64,000 nt of DNA from Ruminococcus flavefaciens ND2009 (GCF_000621785.1 NZ_JHXI01000007.1:186001-250000); one strand, 5' to 3'; positions 52,562 to 60,729 are shown, counted from the stretch's first letter. Numbers and translations: made by a program. The notes: generated by a model from the letters alone, not told the origin.

Positions 52562-52906
52562 ATGCAATTCTGGTATCTTTATTTTATCATCATTTTATGT
52601 ATCCTGCTGCCTGCTGCAAGGGCAAGAAAGCTCCGTCAGGTCAGGAATGCACGCAGGAACCGCTTAAAACGAAACAAAGGAGAACGCATCATGAATGAAC
52701 TTATTAAAAAATATATCGGCAAGGAAGTCGTAATATACACTTCTTCTGCATCAGGCGTTACAGGCACTGTAACAGCCATTGAGGACAACTGGGTAGAGAT
52801 AGAGGACAAGAACGGTCAGAAGCAGATCGTCAATGCCGATTATGTCTCACGCATACAGGAATATCCCCGCAATAAAAAGGGCAAGAAAAAGATGGTAATA
52901 GCCTGA
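52562..52906 (+). CDS. Small protein with N-terminal membrane helix and Sm-like domain
   Basis: A 114-residue protein. A membrane helix (about 4-20) and a very basic stretch (about 21-42) precede a compact beta-barrel-like domain (IGKEVVIYTSSASGVTG, then VTAIEDNWVEIEDKNGQ and IVNADYVSRIQEYP), which resembles Sm/Hfq-like folds (I recall DUF6897). A strong ribosome binding site (AAAGGAG, 8 nt before ATG at 52691) inside the gene could also produce a 71-residue soluble form. The outer start may be 52553 or 52562. It precedes trmB by 16 nt. Confidence 0.7.
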   Translation: MQFWYLYFIIILCILLPAARARKLRQVRNARRNRLKRNKGERIMNELIKKYIGKEVVIYTSSASGVTGTVTAIEDNWVEIEDKNGQKQIVNADYVSRIQEYPRNKKGKKKMVIA

Positions 52907-52922
52907 AATAGGGAGGCAGCTT

Positions 52923-53588
52923 ATGAGAATACGTCACAAACCCTGGGCAAAGCCCGAGCTGGAGGCCTGTCCCTTTTACATACATGAGCCCCAGAAGCAG
53001 ATAGGTCACTGGAGAGAGCTCTTCGCCGAACCTGACAAGCCCCTCTATGTGGAGCTGGGCTGCGGAAAGGGCGGCTTCATATCACAGGCGGCTCCCGCCC
53101 ATCCCGAGGCTAACTTCATAGCCATGGACATCAAGAACGAGATGCTGGTGCTGGCAAAGCGCAAGCTGGAGGCTGCCTATGAGGAAAAGGGCGTGGCTCC
53201 CGACAATGTGCGCATAGCCATACAGAACATCGAGCGCCTTGAGCTGGCATGGGACGAGAACGACCGCGCAGACCGCATATATATCAACTTCTGCAACCCC
53301 TGGCCCAAGAAAAAGCACAAGAAGCGCCGCCTCACCCACACCCGTCAGCTGGTGAACTATAAGAAGTTCCTCCGCGGCGAGCTGTGGTTCAAGACCGATG
53401 ATGACGAGCTTTTTGAGGAGTCCTTCGAGTACTTCGAGGAGGCAGGCTTCAGGATAAAGTACAAGACATGGGACCTCCACGCAGAGAGTCCCTATGAGAA
53501 CTTCGTAACCGAGCATGAGAAGATGTTCACCGATGAGGGCAAGAAGATAAAGTTCCTCATCGCAGAGCCAATAACGGAGGAGAAATAA
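52923..53588 (+). CDS. trmB: tRNA (guanine-N7)-methyltransferase
   Basis: It makes m7G46 in tRNA variable loops. The 221-residue length is standard. SAM motif I is YVELGCGKGGFISQAA, followed by FIAMDIKNEMLVLAKRK. The catalytic Asp segment is usually NFPDPWPK; here it reads INFCNPWPKKKHKKRRLTH, so Cys-Asn replaces the usual Asp position, as I recall for many clostridial TrmBs. The end SPYENFVTEHEKMFTDEGKKI is characteristic. The stop overlaps the next start (TAATG). Confidence 0.95.
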   Translation: MRIRHKPWAKPELEACPFYIHEPQKQIGHWRELFAEPDKPLYVELGCGKGGFISQAAPAHPEANFIAMDIKNEMLVLAKRKLEAAYEEKGVAPDNVRIAIQNIERLELAWDENDRADRIYINFCNPWPKKKHKKRRLTHTRQLVNYKKFLRGELWFKTDDDELFEESFEYFEEAGFRIKYKTWDLHAESPYENFVTEHEKMFTDEGKKIKFLIAEPITEEK

Positions 53589-53797
53589 TGGAATTCAGCA
53601 AGGATTTCGGCGTCCTGCACGTTGAGGGCGGCTCCATGAAGACCGCAGGCAAGGGCACTCTGGACACCGCACAGGACGTTCCCCAGAACATACGCACAAA
53701 GATAGACCCGAAAAAGGTGGCTGTCACCGCTGCAAAGGCAGCAGCCCTGACAGGACTGGTGCTGCTCAGACACAAGGCAAAAAAGAAGCGCAGATAA
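53588..53797 (+). CDS. Small basic protein coupled to trmB
   Basis: A 69-residue protein with no recognised family. The N-terminal half is polar; a hydrophobic helix (about 43-60, AVTAAKAAALTGLVLL) precedes a basic end (RHKAKKKRR). Start and trmB stop overlap as TAATG, so translation is coupled. Its stop codon lies inside a 33-nt palindrome (53792-53824). Confidence 0.65.
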   Translation: MEFSKDFGVLHVEGGSMKTAGKGTLDTAQDVPQNIRTKIDPKKVAVTAAKAAALTGLVLLRHKAKKKRR

Positions 53798-53976
53798 TAT
53801 TTTTGCTTTGCAAAATTATTATCTGTCAGCCTTTAGCTTTCAGCCAATAGGAAGCGGCTTCGCCGCTTTATTATGGGGCGGATAATATCCGCCCCTGCTT
53901 TATTGCTTATGGCTAACAGCTGACGGCTGACGGCTAATGGCTCAAATCAGAATTTTGCAGAGCAAAATTCTGATTT
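53792..53976. repeat. Cluster of GC-NNN-GC palindromes
   Basis: Three hairpins share one design, arm-GC, 3-nt loop, GC-arm. They are 53792-53824 (15-bp arms with one mismatch, loop TTT), AAGCGGC-TTC-GCCGCTT near 53850, and 53944-53976 (perfect 15-bp arms, loop AGA). A GGGGCGGATA/TATCCGCCCC hairpin and AGCTGACGGCT-type words lie between. No gene is present. Confidence 0.75.
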
Positions 53977-53981
53977 AATGC

Positions 53982-54010
53982 TTTACAACTCTGAAAAAAG
54001 GTGCTATAAT
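53982..54010 (+). promoter_or_regulatory. Promoter of ddh
   Basis: TTTACA (53982-53987) and TATAAT (54005-54010), 17-nt spacer. Confidence 0.88.
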
Positions 54011-54064
54011 GTATGTAAGCTGTGTTCAATGGCGAGCACAGTATTTCAAAGGAGGTATTTCCAT

Positions 54065-55054
54065 ATGGAAAAAATCAGAATAGGTATCTCAGGATACGGC
54101 AATCTCGGCAAGGGCGTTGAGCTGGCTATCCGTCAGAACGACGATATGGAGCTGGCAGGCATCTTCACACGCCGCGACCCTTCCACAGTAAAGCCCCTTA
54201 CAGAGGGTGTAAAGGTCTACAGCATTGCAGATGCTGAAAAAATGACAAATGACATCGACGTTATGATAATCTGCGGCGGAAGCGCTACCGACCTTCCCAA
54301 GCAGACTCCCGAAATGGCTAAGCTGTTCAATGTTATCGACAGCTTCGACACTCACGCAAGGATCCCCGAGCACTTTGCAAACGTTGACAAGGCTGCAAAG
54401 GAAAACGGTCACCTTGCATTCATCTCTCTGGGCTGGGATCCCGGTCTCTTCTCACTGAACAGACTCTACGCAGAGTCTATCCTTCCCAACGGCAAGAGCT
54501 ACACATTCTGGGGCAAGGGCGTAAGCCAGGGTCACTCAGACGCTATCCGCCGCGTTGAGGGCGTAAAGAGAGGCATCCAGTACACAGTTCCCGTTGAGTC
54601 CGCTATGGAAGCTGTCCGCAGCGGCAGCCAGCCTGAGCTGACAACTCGTCAGAAGCACCTGAGAGAGTGCTGGGTAGTTCCCGAGGAAGGCGCTGACCTT
54701 GCTAAGATCGAGAACGACATCAAGACCATGAAGAACTACTTCGATCAGTACGATACAACTGTAAACTTCATCACCGAGGAGGAGTTCGACGCAAAGCACA
54801 ACAAGATGCCTCACGGCGGCTTCGTAATGAGAAGCGGTCTCACAGGCGACGGCGAGAAGACTCACCAGATGATCGAGTATTCACTGAAGCTGGAGTCCAA
54901 CCCCGAGTTCACAGCAAGCGTGCTCATCTGCTTCGCAAGAGCTCTTGCAAGAATGAAGGCTGAGGGCGCAACAGGCTGCAAGACAGCTTTCGACGTTCCC
55001 CCTGCATACCTTTCAAGACTCAGCGGCGAGGAGCTCAGAGCCTCCATGCTTTGA
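54065..55054 (+). CDS. ddh: meso-Diaminopimelate D-dehydrogenase
   Basis: It reductively aminates tetrahydrodipicolinate to meso-DAP in one NADPH-dependent step, feeding lysine and peptidoglycan synthesis. The 329-residue protein starts with the Rossmann motif IRIGISGYGNLGKGVELAI. FTRRDPSTV is the NADP-binding segment, and ISLGWDPGLFSLNRLYAES and WGKGVSQGHSDAIRRVEGV are hallmark substrate-binding stretches. ATG at 54065 follows AAAGGAGG. It has its own promoter and terminator. Confidence 0.96.
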   Translation: MEKIRIGISGYGNLGKGVELAIRQNDDMELAGIFTRRDPSTVKPLTEGVKVYSIADAEKMTNDIDVMIICGGSATDLPKQTPEMAKLFNVIDSFDTHARIPEHFANVDKAAKENGHLAFISLGWDPGLFSLNRLYAESILPNGKSYTFWGKGVSQGHSDAIRRVEGVKRGIQYTVPVESAMEAVRSGSQPELTTRQKHLRECWVVPEEGADLAKIENDIKTMKNYFDQYDTTVNFITEEEFDAKHNKMPHGGFVMRSGLTGDGEKTHQMIEYSLKLESNPEFTASVLICFARALARMKAEGATGCKTAFDVPPAYLSRLSGEELRASML

Positions 55055-55071
55055 TCAGAAATTGTACCACA

Positions 55072-55100
55072 AAAGGGCTGCTTTATGCAGCTCTTTTTTT
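55072..55100 (+). terminator. Terminator of ddh
   Basis: A 7-bp stem (55075-55081 with 55087-55093, one G-U) flanked by an A-run and seven U. Confidence 0.85.
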
Positions 55101-55173
55101 GTCCCGCGATATACATTCAGCACAAATTGCCGTAACATCTTATGTTTATTTTGTCGGAATTGCGGTAAATTCG

Positions 55174-55202
55174 TTGACATCTCCCTGCCGAAGTGGTACA
55201 AT
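55174..55202 (+). promoter_or_regulatory. Promoter of the zinc-ribbon/LRR gene
   Basis: TTGACA (55174-55179) and TACAAT (55197-55202), 17-nt spacer. Confidence 0.88.
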
Positions 55203-55239
55203 TATAATATAAAGTTATGACATAATAAGGGGGATCTGT

Positions 55240-56382
55240 ATGCAATTAGTAAATGCTATCTGCACAAGCTGCAATAAGACCGTTGAAGTCGACAGCACAA
55301 AGGACGCTTGGGTGTGTCCTCATTGCAGTACACCGTTTGTAGTTGACAAAGCAATAAGAAAATACCGCTCTCAGCACAGAGATGTGGCAAAAAAGGTCAA
55401 AGCCGTAAAGAAAAACAGCAATGACTTTGAAGTAAACGAGGGTGTCCTCACCGCCTACAAGGGCAGCTCCGAAGAGGTGACTATCCCCGGGAATGTCCAT
55501 AAAATAGGCGATAACGTCTTTGAGAACAACACCACACTGAAAAAGGTCATCATTCACGACAAGGTGGAGGAGATAGGCGGCTACGCCTTCCGCGGCTGTA
55601 CGGCTCTGGAGGAGATAAAGTTCCCCGACAGCATAAAGAAGCTGGGCACCTGGGCTTTCCGCGGCTGTACCTCCCTTACGGAGCTGGTGCTCCCTCCTCA
55701 GCTGAGACATATAACCGACTGCCTCTTTGCAGACTGCTCGGCGCTCACCTCCGTTGAGATCCCCGACCTTCTCACCGAAATAGGTGCATTTGCCTTCTCT
55801 GGCTGCAAGAGCCTGAAGGCTATAGATATACCCAAATATGTAACACAGATAGGCAAGTACGCTTTCTCGGGCTGTGAGCAGATAGAGCGTGTTATCATTC
55901 CCGAAGGCGTATCACTTATCGAGGAGTGTACCTTCGCAAACTGCTCCGCTCTCGCCGCTGTGGGGCTTCCCAGGACCATAAAGTCCCTGGGTGCATCATC
56001 ATTCCAGAACTGCACTGCTCTGCGCAGTATAGAGATACCGGGCGGAGTCCTCAGCGTGGACGGCTTCCGCGGCTGTACAGGTCTCAGAGCTCTGGATATT
56101 CCCGCAGGCGTCACCGCCATAGGCGATTTCAGCGGCTGTGTCAACCTTGAGAGCATAAGGCTCCCCGCTTCTCTGAAAAAGGTGAGCGGCGGCTTTACGG
56201 ACTGCCCCAAGCTCACCACCATATCATGGGCTAACCTTGCCGACAATGCCGTGAACTTCCCTGCTTACTACGAGACCGTAGTCGCCAGCCGAAAGGCAGC
56301 AGGAAAGTGCATATACTGCGGCGGAGACTTCAAGCTCCTGTCCAAGGTCTGCAAGGTCTGCGGCAAGAAAAAGGACTATTGA
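55240..56382 (+). CDS. Zinc-ribbon and BspA-type leucine-rich repeat protein
   Basis: A 380-residue protein. The N-terminal zinc ribbon has C-x2-C (ICTSCNK) and C-x2-C (WVCPHCST). About nine LRR_5/BspA repeats run from about 75 to 345, each with the pattern I-G-x-x-A-F-x-G-C-x-x-L-x-x-(I/V). A second zinc ribbon closes the protein (CIYCGG and CKVCGKK). No signal peptide or anchor is seen, so it is predicted cytoplasmic, unlike most BspA-type surface proteins. Function unknown; protein binding is likely. Confidence 0.85.
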   Translation: MQLVNAICTSCNKTVEVDSTKDAWVCPHCSTPFVVDKAIRKYRSQHRDVAKKVKAVKKNSNDFEVNEGVLTAYKGSSEEVTIPGNVHKIGDNVFENNTTLKKVIIHDKVEEIGGYAFRGCTALEEIKFPDSIKKLGTWAFRGCTSLTELVLPPQLRHITDCLFADCSALTSVEIPDLLTEIGAFAFSGCKSLKAIDIPKYVTQIGKYAFSGCEQIERVIIPEGVSLIEECTFANCSALAAVGLPRTIKSLGASSFQNCTALRSIEIPGGVLSVDGFRGCTGLRALDIPAGVTAIGDFSGCVNLESIRLPASLKKVSGGFTDCPKLTTISWANLADNAVNFPAYYETVVASRKAAGKCIYCGGDFKLLSKVCKVCGKKKDY

Positions 56383-56437
56383 TGCTGAATTGAAAGCTTG
56401 GTATATCGCGTTAAACACATAAATCTTGTACATAATT

Positions 56438-56480
56438 TTAAGGGAAGCCCTTTTGAAAAAGTGCTTCCCTTAATTTTTTT
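56438..56480. terminator. Terminator between the LRR and deacetylase genes
   Basis: A perfect 11-bp stem (56438-56448 with 56463-56473), loop of 14, then AATTTTTTT-like U-run on the plus strand. Genes converge here, so it may serve both. Confidence 0.8.
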
Positions 56481-56500
56481 ATGAGGGCTCTGTTTTGTTT

Positions 56501-57235
56501 TTATACAGTATATCCCATTGCTCTGAAGCTGTCTATCAGGCCGCCCAGTATCTCCGCATTCGTTGAGGATACGGAGTGGAGGAGCAGTATCTCGCCGCCG
56601 TGGGCAGACTCAGTCAGCTTCTGAAGTCCCTCCTGTGGAGAGGGCTGCTGATCGGTCTTCCAGTCCACATAGGCACTGCTCCAGAAAAGGGTCTTGTAAC
56701 CGCAGTTTTGAGCAGTCTCAAGCGCCTTTTCGGAGTACTCGCCGCAGGGACAGCGGAAGTACTGCATCTGATAGCCGTAGTTGTTCATGACGTAGTTGTG
56801 GAGGGACATTATCTCTTCCTTTGCGTTCTCATCAGAGAGGGTAGGCAGACTTGCATGGGTCATGCCGTGATTTCCGAGGATATGCCCCTCGTCTATCATT
56901 CTCTGCACCAGTGCGCTCTCCGTTTTTGCATAAGGACCTGTCAGGAAGAATATAGCCTGAACGTCCTTCTCCTTCAGTGTGTCAAGTATCTTTGCGGTAT
57001 AGCCGTTTTCATAGCCCTGATCAAAGGTGATGATTATCCGCTTTTCATCCTCCGACAGGGCGAAGGCATCAAGGTCGCCGTATCGGCTGTTGAACTGCAC
57101 TGCGTCAACGGGACGGTTCTTATCGTCCGTTGCCGTTCCCTGACCGTAGCCTATTTTTGTGCTGTCGGCAGCATATACCGCCGAACATGACATCACAGCC
57201 GCAGTCAGCAGTGCAGCGTATGGTTTTATCTTCAT
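56501..57235 (-). CDS. PdaA-type polysaccharide deacetylase
   Basis: A 244-residue secreted NodB-fold deacetylase. The signal peptide is about 1-22. Motif 1 is IITFDQGYENGYTAKIL, the Q-for-D variant region close to PdaA (TFDxGYENG), and motif 2 is ILGNHGMTHASLP (two metal His). FRCPCGEYSEKAL and LLLHSVSSTNAEIL complete the site. PdaA makes muramic delta-lactam in spore cortex. ATG at 57235 is better spaced from AGAGGT than 57241. The role in sporulation is inferred. Confidence 0.88.
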   Translation of the reverse strand: MKIKPYAALLTAAVMSCSAVYAADSTKIGYGQGTATDDKNRPVDAVQFNSRYGDLDAFALSEDEKRIIITFDQGYENGYTAKILDTLKEKDVQAIFFLTGPYAKTESALVQRMIDEGHILGNHGMTHASLPTLSDENAKEEIMSLHNYVMNNYGYQMQYFRCPCGEYSEKALETAQNCGYKTLFWSSAYVDWKTDQQPSPQEGLQKLTESAHGGEILLLHSVSSTNAEILGGLIDSFRAMGYTV

Positions 57236-57365
57236 AAGCATTTACCTCTGATTTTGTTGGTGCGGATCGCTCCGCAAAGCTATTATGAGCATTCACAGCT
57301 GCAAAAAACATGGATAATTCTGCATTTTCCGCAAATTTTCGCATAGTATTTACAGAGGTGATATT

Positions 57366-57638
57366 ATGGAAGAAACTGAGGATATGACTGCGGAGGAGGA
57401 CACTGTGGAGGCACTGACGGCAGAGACAGCACGGAAGAAAAAAGGAAAAGCTGACGATATTATCGCCTTTCAGGCGGTGGTGTGTATTCTGCTTGCGGCA
57501 GCGTTTTTCGCGGGGAATATGCTTTACCCCCAGGTGACGGGAGCACTGTTCGGCAGGCTCCGCTCCCTTGCTTCCGACAGCAGGGATATAATGCCCAACC
57601 CGATCGACCTGGGAGCTGCTCTCCTTGATAAGCTTTAA
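57366..57638 (+). CDS. Single-pass membrane protein, possible SpoIVFA-like partner
   Basis: A 90-residue protein with an acidic N-terminus (about 1-20), a basic KKKGK stretch, one membrane helix (about 34-52) and a short extracellular tail. It overlaps the SpoIVFB-like protease gene by 14 nt. SpoIVFA has a similar small membrane role next to SpoIVFB, but no sequence motif proves the link. GAGGTG lies before the ATG. Confidence 0.65.
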   Translation: MEETEDMTAEEDTVEALTAETARKKKGKADDIIAFQAVVCILLAAAFFAGNMLYPQVTGALFGRLRSLASDSRDIMPNPIDLGAALLDKL

Positions 57639-58143
57639 GCTCAGGGGCGTCACCCTCAGGGTTGAGTTCTCATTCCTGGTGTTCAACGCCCTTGTGTTCC
57701 TTTTCCGCGACAGCACGCTTATACTGGCATTCTATACCACCTGCGCCCTCCATGAATCCGGGCATATACTTGCTCTCGGACTGACAGGGGGAAGGCTCTC
57801 GTCGGTAAGCTTCGGTGCCGCAGGTATCCGCATGGAAACTGTCCGCACAGGCGCGGAGCCCGTGATGCGAAGCCTTTTTGTGCTTTTAGCAGGTCCTGCC
57901 GTCAATATACTGGTGTTTGCAGCCATGAAGCTTATCGGCTGCGGCGGTATCTTTCCCGTGCTGAACCTGTGTGCGGCGGCGTACAATATGCTGCCCTTCC
58001 GCAACCTTGACGGCGGAGCAGTGATAGCCCTGTTCACGGTAGGAACGCCCCACGAGCGCACCGCAGAGCTGGTGCTGAAGGTTATACGGCTGATTATCAT
58101 CGTTTTTGCAGCATTGGCATTTTTTGAGTTGAGGCTGATATAA
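57625..58143 (+). CDS. SpoIVFB-like site-2 protease
   Basis: A 172-residue polytopic M50 protease. The metal motif ALHESGHILAL near residue 45 gives HExxH, and the second metal-binding Asp motif is NMLPFRNLDGGAVIALF near 130. About four membrane helices are visible. SpoIVFB cleaves pro-sigma-K in sporulating bacilli; here the target is unknown. The stop codon TAA at 58141 is the first triplet of repeat copy B. Confidence 0.85.
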   Translation: MISFKLRGVTLRVEFSFLVFNALVFLFRDSTLILAFYTTCALHESGHILALGLTGGRLSSVSFGAAGIRMETVRTGAEPVMRSLFVLLAGPAVNILVFAAMKLIGCGGIFPVLNLCAAAYNMLPFRNLDGGAVIALFTVGTPHERTAELVLKVIRLIIIVFAALAFFELRLI

Positions 58144-58502
58144 ATCATAATTTATCGTAATACCTTGCGGCAACTATGAATGGGATTCCAAAGGGACTGT
58201 GTTCCTTTGGCAGAGTCCAGAGGCAGCGCCTCTGGCGGGGGTCAAGGGGCAGAGCCCCTTATTACGTCAGGCGCCTCGCAAGGGGTGAATCCAAAAACAG
58301 TCCGGTGGACTGTTTTTGGAGAGGGGACGCCTTGTAAGAGAAGGCGTCCCCTGGTTGAGCGGATGATAGTCGCCACTATAATACGAATTTTGTGGGACGT
58401 CGAGTGACTCCCTACGGTGTAGGGAGATGTCAGCGAAGCTGACAGAGGGTACGTGCAGCTGTTAGCTGCGCCGTCCCCTACATAATGCTAAATTATGATT
58501 TA
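58141..58502. repeat. Interspersed repeat element, copy B (MITE-like)
   Basis: A 362-bp noncoding unit with perfect 14-bp terminal inverted repeats, TAAATCATAATTTA at 58141-58154 and its complement at 58489-58502. Apart from about 65 extra bp near 58404-58470 it matches the reverse complement of 15898-16196. The insert has GTCAGC-GAA-GCTGAC and CAGCT-rich hairpins. It carries no transposase. The left end supplies the stop codon of the SpoIVFB-like gene. Confidence 0.88.
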
Positions 58503-58513
58503 TATTATCAAAT

Positions 58514-58548
58514 AAAAAGCCCCTGAGCGCTTTGCAATGCTCAGGGGC
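58514..58548 (-). terminator. Terminator of the cyclase/ADH operon
   Basis: A perfect 10-bp stem (58519-58528 with 58539-58548) followed on the minus strand by five U. Confidence 0.88.
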
Positions 58549-58573
58549 AAATTTTATATGTGTATCCGCTTTG

Positions 58574-58924
58574 TCAGCCGTCTATACTCAGGTACATGAA
58601 GCCTTTCAGCTCCTTGTCATCGTATTCAAAGCTGATGATGTGCTCCTCGTCAAGAGTGTGGTCAAGGTAAGTCACGGTCTGGTTCCCGATGTCAATGGTG
58701 GGAACTCCCAGAGCGTCCTTTATCTCGTCGGCTGTGAGCTCACCGTAAATATCGCTTATACCCTCTTTTATAAGGAAGTCTGCAATATCGTCCAGACGGG
58801 CAGCGTATATGTCAGCCATGCGCTGGGCAAGCTCCTCAAAGCCCTCCATTATCTCATCGCAGGTGACGATGACATTGCCGAGATCCTGGGTGTAAAGCTC
58901 TGTGCTCTCATCGTATTCAAACAT
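58574..58924 (-). CDS. Small acidic protein of unknown function
   Basis: A 116-residue acidic cytoplasmic protein. It begins MFEYDESTELYTQDLGNVIV and has a long central helix (EIMEGFEELAQRMADIYAAR), then a beta-type C-terminus with DHTLDEEHIISFEYDD. No family recognised. ATG at 58924 follows AAAGGAG. It lies 24 nt after the cyclase gene and ends the operon. Confidence 0.7.
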   Translation of the reverse strand: MFEYDESTELYTQDLGNVIVTCDEIMEGFEELAQRMADIYAARLDDIADFLIKEGISDIYGELTADEIKDALGVPTIDIGNQTVTYLDHTLDEEHIISFEYDDKELKGFMYLSIDG

Positions 58925-58948
58925 GATAGTCACTCCTTTGGTGCGGAG

Positions 58949-59527
58949 TCACGGCAGGTCCGTCAGCACCGCGCGGACGGGAGAGCCGTCCAGCTCCGCC
59001 ATCTTTAGCGGCAGCGCCGACAGGAAGTATTCTCCTGCCGCTGCTCCCGAAAGGTCGAGATTTTCTATGATGTACACCTCTGCGCCCAGAAGTGTACGGT
59101 GTATCTGTACTATGGTGCCCTCAGCACCTACCGTCATGCCCTCAACTCCCAGAGCAAGGAGACCTGCTCTCACCATTTCCTCCGCGCTTTCGGGAGTTAC
59201 GGTGATGTCCCCTTTTATGAGCAGCCTTTCGGTTCCGCCCGCTGTCATTCTGCGGACGTCCTCGGCGGTGAGCTCGCCCCTGTGCTCACATACTCTGCAT
59301 CTGCCAATACAGTGTGAGAGGTCAACATGGGCTGCGTCCTTTCCCCCGGGGAGAAAGTGTCGGGGAGCGTCGGCGTGGGTGCCCGTATGTCCCGTTATCT
59401 TCATGACCGTCACCTGATAAAGGTCGGGCTCGGGCTTGTCGAAGCTTGTATGCGCCCATGTTTCGGGAACGGGGTCACCCGGAAAGGTTGGCGTTGAGAA
59501 CATCTCACGGGAGATGTCGTATATCAT
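58949..59527 (-). CDS. Cyclase-family (kynurenine formamidase-like) hydrolase
   Basis: A 192-residue metal hydrolase of the PF04199 cyclase family. The signature HTGTHADAPRHF near residue 47 provides the metal ligands, preceded by TPTFPGDPVPE. The C-terminal LDLSGAAAGEYFLSALPLKM is also family-typical. Members act as arylformamidases or isatin hydrolases, so the substrate is uncertain. Its start overlaps the ADH stop by 4 nt. Confidence 0.9.
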   Translation of the reverse strand: MIYDISREMFSTPTFPGDPVPETWAHTSFDKPEPDLYQVTVMKITGHTGTHADAPRHFLPGGKDAAHVDLSHCIGRCRVCEHRGELTAEDVRRMTAGGTERLLIKGDITVTPESAEEMVRAGLLALGVEGMTVGAEGTIVQIHRTLLGAEVYIIENLDLSGAAAGEYFLSALPLKMAELDGSPVRAVLTDLP

Positions 59528-60705
59528 AAGCCTGCGTTGGCAGCTATGCGGTAGATAGTAGCAACGTCCTGAGAGGTCAGGTGTACGAAGCCGCCTGTCT
59601 TGCCGTCGCCCAAGCCGAACTTTTCAACGAGGACGGGTATATCCTCCTCCCTGGCGCCCAGCTGCTCGAAGTTGATGGGCATACCTATGCTGTGGAGGAA
59701 GCTGCGGAAGCAGGCTATTCCCTCCAGAGCGGTCTCGTCGGGGAACTCAAAGTTCATCTGACAGCCCCAGATGCGGACAGCCATCTGTGCAAAGCGCATA
59801 ACGTCGTGCTTGTAGACGAATTCCATCCATGCGGGCATGATAACTGCCAGACCTGCACCGTGAGCGCAGTCATAGAGAGCGGAGAGCTCGTGCTCGATGC
59901 CGTGGCTGTTCCAGTCCTGGCTCCTTCCGACGCCGACGATGTCATTGTGAGCAACGGTTCCTGCCCACATGATGTTGGCTCTTGCCTCGTAGTTGTCGGG
60001 CTGTGCGATAACACGGGGAGTCTCCTTTATCATTGTAAGGAGAACAGCCTCGCAGAGACGGTCTGTTATCTCAACTTCGCGGGTATTGGTGAAGTATCTC
60101 TCGAAAACGTGAGCCATGATGTCGGTAGCTCCGCAGGCTGTCTGGTATGCGGGCAGCGAGCAGGTCAGCTCGGGGTTGAGGATAGAAAAGCGGGGACGAA
60201 GCAGGTCTGAGCCCACATCGCGCTTGAGGCTGCCCTCCTCCTTGGTGACTACGGAAGCTCCCGAGCCTTCGCTTCCTGCGGCTGCGATAGTGAGTACGGT
60301 TCCGATGGGGAGAGCCTTCTCAACTACCTTGCCTGTGCCGTAGAAGTCCCAGAAATCGCCGTTATATGGAACTCCCAGAGCGATAGCCTTTGAGGAGTCG
60401 ATACATGAGCCGCCGCCCACCGAGAGAATGAAGTCAACGCCCTCGCTGCGGCAGAGCTCTATGCCCTTGTAAATGAGAGTGTCGCGGGGATTGGGCTGAA
60501 CGCCGCCCAGCTCCGTGTAGGCGATGCCGCTCTCGTCAAGAGAAGCCTTTACGCGGTCAAGAAGTCCTGACTTTACTGCCGAGCCCGAGCCGTAGTGTAT
60601 CAGCACCTTGGTTCCGCCGTACTTCTTTACCATTTCGCCTGCTTTTGATTCTGTATCCCTGCCGAAGATGAACTCGGTAGGGCTGTAAAACTGAAAATTA
60701 TCCAT
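59524..60705 (-). CDS. Iron-containing alcohol dehydrogenase
   Basis: A 393-residue group III alcohol dehydrogenase of the BdhA/YqhD type, reducing aldehydes with NAD(P)H. It begins NFQFYSPTEFIFGRDTE. The nucleotide site is LSVGGGSCIDSSKAIALG. The metal ligands lie in GATDIMAHVFERYF and in SHGIEHELSALYDCAHGAGLAVIMPAW (given as two joined blocks in the family). It follows the SDR gene by 24 nt. Confidence 0.93.
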   Translation of the reverse strand: MDNFQFYSPTEFIFGRDTESKAGEMVKKYGGTKVLIHYGSGSAVKSGLLDRVKASLDESGIAYTELGGVQPNPRDTLIYKGIELCRSEGVDFILSVGGGSCIDSSKAIALGVPYNGDFWDFYGTGKVVEKALPIGTVLTIAAAGSEGSGASVVTKEEGSLKRDVGSDLLRPRFSILNPELTCSLPAYQTACGATDIMAHVFERYFTNTREVEITDRLCEAVLLTMIKETPRVIAQPDNYEARANIMWAGTVAHNDIVGVGRSQDWNSHGIEHELSALYDCAHGAGLAVIMPAWMEFVYKHDVMRFAQMAVRIWGCQMNFEFPDETALEGIACFRSFLHSIGMPINFEQLGAREEDIPVLVEKFGLGDGKTGGFVHLTSQDVATIYRIAANAGL

Positions 60706-60729
60706 AATAATGTTCCTCCGTTTGTATTT

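Noticed and set aside
57242..57365. Sigma-G-type promoter for the PdaA-like gene (CATAATA near 57280)
   Set aside because: The -10 fits but no -35 at proper spacing was found, so it was not listed.
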